This document shows positions 6,958-11,126 of a stretch of 11,126 nucleotides of DNA, in pieces. Below the pieces are notes generated by a model. The model did not search any database. It was not told where the DNA came from and saw only the letters and a program-made list of their open reading frames with translations. A program made the position numbers and the translations under genes. The first letter of the stretch is position 1. Every line of letters starts with the position of its first letter. This DNA is from Devosia sp. (GTDB taxonomy: Bacteria > Pseudomonadota > Alphaproteobacteria > Rhizobiales > Devosiaceae), in the NCBI GenBank assembly GCA_028290245.1, contig JAQGKG010000447.1, positions 1 to 11,126 of the forward strand. Reading direction: 5' to 3'.

Positions 6958-7209
6958 TTGGCTCTCAAGACCAGCGACGTGAATTGGTTTCGACCCCTGT
7001 GGCGCCGCGTTGCGGTGACGGCGTTCCTTGCCGTGTGGTGCGCCTGGGAATGGATATGGAACCAAGAGCCGTTCTGGGGCGTGCTGGTCGGCGCGGCGCT
7101 CGCCTATTCGCTGTACAATTTCTTCTACGCCTTCCCCAAAGCGGAGCCGGTAAATGAGCAGATCCCACCTCCAGTTGAGCCCGAAGGCGAAGACGGGCCT
7201 CGTCCATGA
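6958..7209 (+). CDS. Small two-helix membrane protein of unknown function (DUF3329-like)
   Basis: This frame encodes 83 residues from a TTG with a good ribosome-binding site, or 98 residues from a TTG at 6913. It begins with a short aromatic and basic stretch (NWFRPLWRR, 9-17), followed by two hydrophobic segments (about 18-34 and 39-59) joined by NQEP, then a proline- and acid-rich tail (60-83). The pattern FRPLWxR...FWGVLVG recalls small DUF3329-type proteins of rhizobia, a resemblance from memory that I could not test. It sits between iolE and iolB, and its last 56 bases overlap the iolB start in another frame, which suggests translational coupling. No function in inositol catabolism is established. 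A soluble enzyme is excluded by its size and hydrophobicity. The overlap, ribosome-binding site and sensible membrane topology argue that it is a real gene. Confidence 0.7.
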   Translation: MALKTSDVNWFRPLWRRVAVTAFLAVWCAWEWIWNQEPFWGVLVGAALAYSLYNFFYAFPKAEPVNEQIPPPVEPEGEDGPRP

Positions 7210-7954
7210 CATCACCCCGGCCTCGGCTGGGTGGAACTATGTCGGCTTTGCGCTGCACCGACTGAGCTCCGGTCAGGTTGCCGGTGGCGGGAGCGGCGAA
7301 CAGGAACTATGCCTAGTGCTGGTCAGCGGCAAGGCGCGAATTGCGGTCGATGGGCACGATTTCGGCGAGATCGGCGAGCGCATGAGTCCGTTCGACGGCG
7401 CGCCATGGGCGGTGTATATTCCCATGGGCAGCGAGTGGATTGCCGATGCAGCCACCGATGTGGAACTGGCGGTTTGCGCAGCGCCGGGTGGTGGCGACTT
7501 CAAGGCCCGTGTCATCGCGCCGGGCACGCATCCCCGCCTGTCGCGCGGCAAGGGCGCCAATATAAGGCACGTCTATAACATCATGCCCGAAGACGACGGC
7601 GCGGCGCATTCGCTGCTGGTGGTCGAAGTCATCACGCCACAGGGCAACACATCGTCCTATCCCCCACACAAGCACGACCAGGACGACCTGCCCAACGAGA
7701 GCTTTCTCGAAGAGACCTACTATCACCGCCTGAACCCGCCGCAGGGTTTTGCCTTCCAGCGCGTGTACACCGACGACCGCAGCCTCGATGAAGCCATGGC
7801 CGTGGAAGATGGCGACGTGACGCTGGTGCCGAAGGGGTATCATCCGGTTGCGACGACGGCGGGGTATGACCTGTATTATTTGAATGTGATGGCCGGACCA
7901 AAGCGGGTGTGGAAGTTCCACAACGCGCCCGAACATGAGTGGCTTTTGAAATGA
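7154..7954 (+). CDS. iolB: 5-deoxy-glucuronate isomerase
   Basis: IolB converts 5-deoxy-D-glucuronate to 2-deoxy-5-keto-D-gluconate, the substrate of the IolC kinase. The 266 residues match the family length. It is a bicupin-type protein, and the C-terminal cupin carries the metal-binding motif SYPPHKHDQDD at 168-178 (His172, His174), Glu186/Glu187 in FLEETYYH and His230 in PKGYHPV. The ATG at 7154 has GGAG seven bases upstream, inside the end of the preceding small gene, with which it overlaps by 56 bases. It is the last gene of the operon: a strong hairpin follows directly after the stop codon. The C-terminal YDLYYLNVMAGPKRVWKF is characteristic of IolB, and no competing family fits. Confidence 0.96.
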   Translation: MSRSHLQLSPKAKTGLVHDITPASAGWNYVGFALHRLSSGQVAGGGSGEQELCLVLVSGKARIAVDGHDFGEIGERMSPFDGAPWAVYIPMGSEWIADAATDVELAVCAAPGGGDFKARVIAPGTHPRLSRGKGANIRHVYNIMPEDDGAAHSLLVVEVITPQGNTSSYPPHKHDQDDLPNESFLEETYYHRLNPPQGFAFQRVYTDDRSLDEAMAVEDGDVTLVPKGYHPVATTAGYDLYYLNVMAGPKRVWKFHNAPEHEWLLK

Positions 7955-7955
7955 C

Positions 7956-7978
7956 AAAGGGCGCCATCGGCGCCCTTT
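7956..7978 (+). terminator. Rho-independent terminator after iolB
   Basis: A perfect ten-base stem AAAGGGCGCC (7956-7965) and GGCGCCCTTT (7969-7978) closes an ATC loop and runs into a CTTCTTCTC pyrimidine tract. It starts two bases after the iolB stop. The hairpin is symmetric, so it may also stop transcription arriving from iolG on the other strand, though the T tract is poorer in that direction. Confidence 0.9.
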
Positions 7979-7999
7979 CTTCTCGAAGCGGTGACGCAA

Positions 8000-9037
8000 T
8001 CAGCGCCCCTGGAAAACGCTCTTATCCGCCAGCGCGCCGGTGACTTCGCTCACCTTGACAGCCCGGCCTTCCTTCACCGACTTCAGCGCCGCATCAGCCA
8101 GCGCTAGTGCGATCAGCCCATCCAGCCCACTTGGCGAGGCCGGCGACTTGGACTCCACCGCATCGATAAAGCTGCTGATCTCCCGCGCATAAGCGTCGGT
8201 ATACCGCGTCATGAAAAAATCATGCAGCGGCGGTCGCGTATACCCCGACGCATTGGCCACCTCGATCGACACCGGGCGCTGGTTCTCAGCCGAGACAGCG
8301 CCCTTGGACCCATGCACCTCGATGCGCTGGTCATACCCATAGGTGGCGCGGCGCGAGTTCGAGATCGTCGCGTGCTTGCCAGAAGCGGTCGACAGCATCA
8401 CCGACACCGAGTCATAATCGCCAGCCTCGCCGATTGCCTTATCGGTCAGGACTGAAGCCTGGGCAGAGACGCTGTCGATCTCCTCGCCCAGCAGCCAGCG
8501 CGCCATATCGAAATCGTGGATCGTCATGTCGCGGAAAATGCCGCCAGAGCGCTTGATGTAGTCGACGGGCGGCGCGCCGGGATCGCGCGACACGATGGTG
8601 ACCATCTCGACCACGCCAATCTCGCCCTTTTCGATGACATCGCGCACGGCCATGAAATGCGGATCGAAACGGCGGTTGAAGCCGACCATCAGCGTGGCGG
8701 CTTCCGCATCAACGACTTTCAGGCACGCCTTGACGCGCTCGACGTCGAGATCGATCGGCTTCTCGCAAAAGATCGCCTTGCCGGCGCGGGAGAACTGCTC
8801 GATCAGTTCAGCGTGGGTATCGGTGGGGGTGCAGATCACCACGGCGTCGATATCGGATGCCTTGAGGATGGCCTCGACGGTGCCGACTTCGGCGCCATAC
8901 TGGCTGGCTAGATCGGTTGCGGCCTTGTCGAAGGCGTCGGCCACGGCGACCAGTTTGGCCTTGGAGCTGGCGGTGATGGCCTTGGCGTGCACCTTGCCGA
9001 TGCGGCCGGCGCCGAGCAGGCCGAAACGAACAGTCAT
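8000..9037 (-). CDS. iolG: Inositol 2-dehydrogenase
   Basis: IolG catalyses the first catabolic step, NAD-dependent oxidation of myo-inositol to 2-keto-myo-inositol. The 345-residue Gfo/Idh/MocA protein has a Rossmann motif GAGRIG at 9-14 and CEKP at 91-94. Lys93, Asp170 and His174 (in FRDMTIHDFD) match the Lys/Asp/His catalytic set of Bacillus subtilis IolG in order and spacing. The ATG at 9037 has GGAG eight bases upstream. It is the last gene of the transporter operon, 48 bases after the permease stop, and it converges on iolB. Rhizobial orthologues are called idhA. No GGAA-N6-TTCC site is seen in its short upstream gap, so its promoter is probably upstream of the transporter genes, beyond the window. 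Confidence 0.94.
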   Translation of the reverse strand: MTVRFGLLGAGRIGKVHAKAITASSKAKLVAVADAFDKAATDLASQYGAEVGTVEAILKASDIDAVVICTPTDTHAELIEQFSRAGKAIFCEKPIDLDVERVKACLKVVDAEAATLMVGFNRRFDPHFMAVRDVIEKGEIGVVEMVTIVSRDPGAPPVDYIKRSGGIFRDMTIHDFDMARWLLGEEIDSVSAQASVLTDKAIGEAGDYDSVSVMLSTASGKHATISNSRRATYGYDQRIEVHGSKGAVSAENQRPVSIEVANASGYTRPPLHDFFMTRYTDAYAREISSFIDAVESKSPASPSGLDGLIALALADAALKSVKEGRAVKVSEVTGALADKSVFQGR

Positions 9038-9085
9038 ATGTAGTCTCCGGAAGAATGCGCGGGTAAGTGGCGCGGAATTATTGGG

Positions 9086-10102
9086 TCAGGCCTTCTTGCG
9101 TTTGCGCTGGCGGTATTGGTCGGCGACCACGGCGGCGACGATGATCATGCCCTTGATGATCTCCTGATAATAGGCGTCGATACGCAGGAAGGTGAAGCCG
9201 GAAGTCATGGTGCCAAGGATTATGGTGCCGATGACAGTGCCGGTGATGCGCCCCTGCCCGCCCGCCAGCGAGGTGCCGCCGATGACCGCTGCGGCGATGG
9301 CGTCGAGCTCATACATCACGCCCATGCCGGCCTGTGCGGTCTGTGCCCGGGCGGCGGTGACCAAGCCGGCGAGGCCCGCCAGCATGCCGGCAATGGCGTA
9401 GACCTTGATCAGGTGTTTTTCGATATTGATGCCGGAAACGCGGGCGGCCTGCGGGTTGGCGCCGATGGCATAGGTGAACTTGCCATAGCGGGTGTAGCGC
9501 AAGGCAATGTGGAAAATCAGCGCCACGCCGAGGAAAATCAGCACGGGCCAGATGCCGAAGCCGATGAAGGTAAACTCTGGCGTCAGGCCCGAAACCGGCT
9601 GCCCCTTGGTGTACCATTTAGCGACGCCGCGCGCCGAAACCATCATGCCCAGCGTGGCGATGAAGGGCGGGATCTTGGTGTAGGAAATCAGCGACCCGTT
9701 GATCACGCCGGCCAGCGTGCCGATAGCGAGGCCTATGACCAGCGGAATGATCACCGGCAGGCCCACCAGTGCCGGATACACCGGCCGCGCCCAGTCGGCA
9801 CTCTGCGCAAAGCTGGCAGCAATCATGGCGGTCATGCCGACGACCGAGCCGGAGCTGAGGTCGATGCCGCCGGTGATGATGACCTGGGTCACGCCGACCG
9901 CAATGATACCGACCACCGAGACCTGCAGGATCATGATGGTCAGCCGCTGCTGGTTCATCAGGAACGACTGGCCAACGAAAATCCAGCCCAATATCTCAAA
10001 GGTCAGCGCAATGCCGACCAGCACCAGCAGGATCGACAGTTCGGTCGGCAACTTGCGCCGGCGCACCCGAGGCGCGGCCAGAGTTTCGGAAGTGATGGTC
10101 AT
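9086..10102 (-). CDS. iatP: Inositol ABC transporter permease (CUT2/RbsC family)
   Basis: The 338-residue integral membrane protein belongs to the CUT2 (ribose-type) permease family. Hydrophobic segments run from about residue 22 through 327. Family motifs are GGIDLSSGS at 78-86, the cytoplasmic coupling loop AARVSGIN at 219-226, and ELDAIAAAVIGGTSLAGGQG at 265-284. A basic tail (RQRKRKKA) ends the protein. The ATG at 10102 has a strong GGGGAGGA site upstream. It follows the ATPase gene by 37 bases. The sequence closely resembles, from memory, the inositol permease of Pseudomonas and Caulobacter (IatP), and linkage to iolG supports myo-inositol as substrate. The family itself does not prove the substrate, since ribose, xylose or other polyol permeases look alike. 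Confidence 0.9.
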   Translation of the reverse strand: MTITSETLAAPRVRRRKLPTELSILLVLVGIALTFEILGWIFVGQSFLMNQQRLTIMILQVSVVGIIAVGVTQVIITGGIDLSSGSVVGMTAMIAASFAQSADWARPVYPALVGLPVIIPLVIGLAIGTLAGVINGSLISYTKIPPFIATLGMMVSARGVAKWYTKGQPVSGLTPEFTFIGFGIWPVLIFLGVALIFHIALRYTRYGKFTYAIGANPQAARVSGINIEKHLIKVYAIAGMLAGLAGLVTAARAQTAQAGMGVMYELDAIAAAVIGGTSLAGGQGRITGTVIGTIILGTMTSGFTFLRIDAYYQEIIKGMIIVAAVVADQYRQRKRKKA

Positions 10103-10139
10103 GGCTGGGTCCTCCCCGAGCAGTATCTGGAGTTATTCG

Positions 10140-11126
10140 TCATCGCGCTGCCAAGTCCATGATTTTGACCTGGTCGGCCTCGGCGCGGTCCAAAATGCCC
10201 GTAGCGCGGCCGTGGTGCATCACCATGATGCGGTCGCTCATGCCGAGGACTTCGGGCAGTTCCGACGAGATCATGATTACGGCGACGCCTTGCCGCGCGA
10301 GCTGCGTCACCAGCTTGTGGATTTCGGCCTTGGCGCCGACGTCGATGCCGCGCGTCGGCTCGTCCAGAATAAGAATTTTCGGATCGGTCAGCAGCCAGCG
10401 GCCGATGAGCACCTTCTGCTGGTTGCCGCCCGACAGGTTTTCCACCCTTTCGTCGAGGCTAGGCGTTTTCACCCGCAGCTTCTGGCTCATCTCCTCGCAG
10501 ACGGCGCTCAGCGTGTTCTGCGTCACGAAACCGAAGCGGGTATATTTGTCCTGCAGCACGGCGAGTTGCATGTTTTCCTGAATGTCGAGCGACAGCAGGC
10601 AGCCGGTTTCCTTGCGGTCTTCGGTGATGAAGGCCATGCCGTGCTGGATGGCGACGGTCGGCGAGGAAATAGCGACCTTCTCTCCACGAATGGAGATGGT
10701 GCCAGACGAGGCTGGCGTCACGCCAAAAATCGTCTCCGCCACATTGGAGCGGCCAGAGCCGACCAGCCCGGCAATACCGAGGATTTCTCCGGCGCGCACG
10801 TCAAAGCTTATGTCGGAGAACACGCCGTTGAGCGTCAAGTTCTTGACCGACAGCACGACCTCGCCGATCGGGACGATTTCCTTGGGAAACAACTGGGTGA
10901 TTTCCCGCCCGACCATCATGCGGATGATTTCGTCACGGGTCACATCTGTCGAGGCATGGGTGCCGATGTAACGACCGTCACGAAATACCGAAAACTCGTC
11001 GGCGATCTCGAACAGCTCGTTCATCTTGTGGGTGATGTAGACGATGCCGATGCCCTGCGCCCTGAGGTCGCGGATAATGGCGAAGAGGTGCGCCACCTCG
11101 GTCTCGGTCAGCGCCGAGGTCGGCTC
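10140..11126 (-). CDS. iatA: Inositol ABC transporter ATP-binding protein (CUT2/RbsA family), N-terminal part beyond window
   Basis: The reading frame is open to the right edge and 328 residues are visible. It enters at the EPTSALTETE stretch just after the Walker B aspartate of the first nucleotide-binding domain; that domain's H-loop (THKMNE) is at about residue 32. The second domain is complete: GLVGSGRSN at 120-128, signature LSGGNQQKV at 231-239 and Walker B ILILDEPTRGID at 251-262. Its Walker A has Arg in place of Lys, and its H-loop position reads SSEL rather than carrying His. Both are usual in the second domain of RbsA/MglA-type proteins, so it is not a broken gene. It energises uptake through the adjacent permease. 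The missing N-terminus should hold about 170 residues, and a binding-protein gene is expected further upstream. Confidence 0.9.
   Translation of the reverse strand, partial: EPTSALTETEVAHLFAIIRDLRAQGIGIVYITHKMNELFEIADEFSVFRDGRYIGTHASTDVTRDEIIRMMVGREITQLFPKEIVPIGEVVLSVKNLTLNGVFSDISFDVRAGEILGIAGLVGSGRSNVAETIFGVTPASSGTISIRGEKVAISSPTVAIQHGMAFITEDRKETGCLLSLDIQENMQLAVLQDKYTRFGFVTQNTLSAVCEEMSQKLRVKTPSLDERVENLSGGNQQKVLIGRWLLTDPKILILDEPTRGIDVGAKAEIHKLVTQLARQGVAVIMISSELPEVLGMSDRIMVMHHGRATGILDRAEADQVKIMDLAAR

Noticed and set aside
9116..10162. A 348-codon open frame on the + strand opposite the permease
   Set aside because: Its composition (many His, Asp, Gly, Gln) is typical of an antisense shadow, and the - strand frame is a clear CUT2 permease with its own strong ribosome-binding site.
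10737..10770. Apparent loss of the Walker A lysine in the second nucleotide-binding domain of the ATPase
   Set aside because: Arg in place of Lys (GSGRS) is the normal state of the second domain in RbsA/MglA-type ATPases, so it is no sign of decay.

Overview
The window is an inositol-catabolism locus with its regulator and transporter from a GC-rich alphaproteobacterium, most likely Hyphomicrobiales (Devosia- or rhizobium-like). The grounds are the RpiR-type regulator next to iolCDEB, a kinase-DUF2090 fusion in IolC, C-rich REP-like palindromes typical of that order, and a CUT2 (ribose-type) sugar ABC transporter resembling the Caulobacter/Pseudomonas inositol importer. The genus is an inference and is not proven by the sequence.

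Layout. Positions 1-866 (-) hold the N-terminal 288 residues of a Gfo/Idh/MocA dehydrogenase, divergent from an RpiR/SIS regulator (989-1831, +) across a short control region. A 164-bp gap carrying a helically phased operator-like array leads into a + strand operon: iolC fused to a DUF2090 aldolase domain (1996-3933), an inverted pair of REP-like palindromes (3969-4067), iolD (4110-5957), iolE (5992-6909), a small two-helix membrane protein (6958-7209), and iolB (7154-7954). A strong hairpin terminator at 7956-7978 ends the operon. Converging from the right on the - strand are iolG (8000-9037), a CUT2 permease (9086-10102) and a CUT2 ATPase cut by the window edge (10140-11126).

How they work together. 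The ABC importer brings in myo-inositol. IolG oxidises it to 2-keto-myo-inositol, IolE dehydrates that, IolD opens the ring, IolB isomerises 5-deoxyglucuronate, and the IolC kinase domain phosphorylates 2-deoxy-5-ketogluconate. The C-terminal DUF2090 domain probably supplies the aldolase (IolJ) step, giving DHAP and malonate semialdehyde. IolA (malonate-semialdehyde dehydrogenase) and the periplasmic binding protein are not in the window. The second dehydrogenase at the left edge may admit another inositol isomer. The regulator is the expected IolR; the sequence upstream of iolC contains a perfect match to the GGAA-N6-TTCC motif known for Sinorhizobium meliloti IolR.

Nothing here is a wholly new system. 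The parts worth a second look are the 10/30-bp phased operator array, the matching half-site pattern in the divergent control region, the uncharacterised small membrane protein inside the operon, and the REP-like doublet between iolC and iolD.
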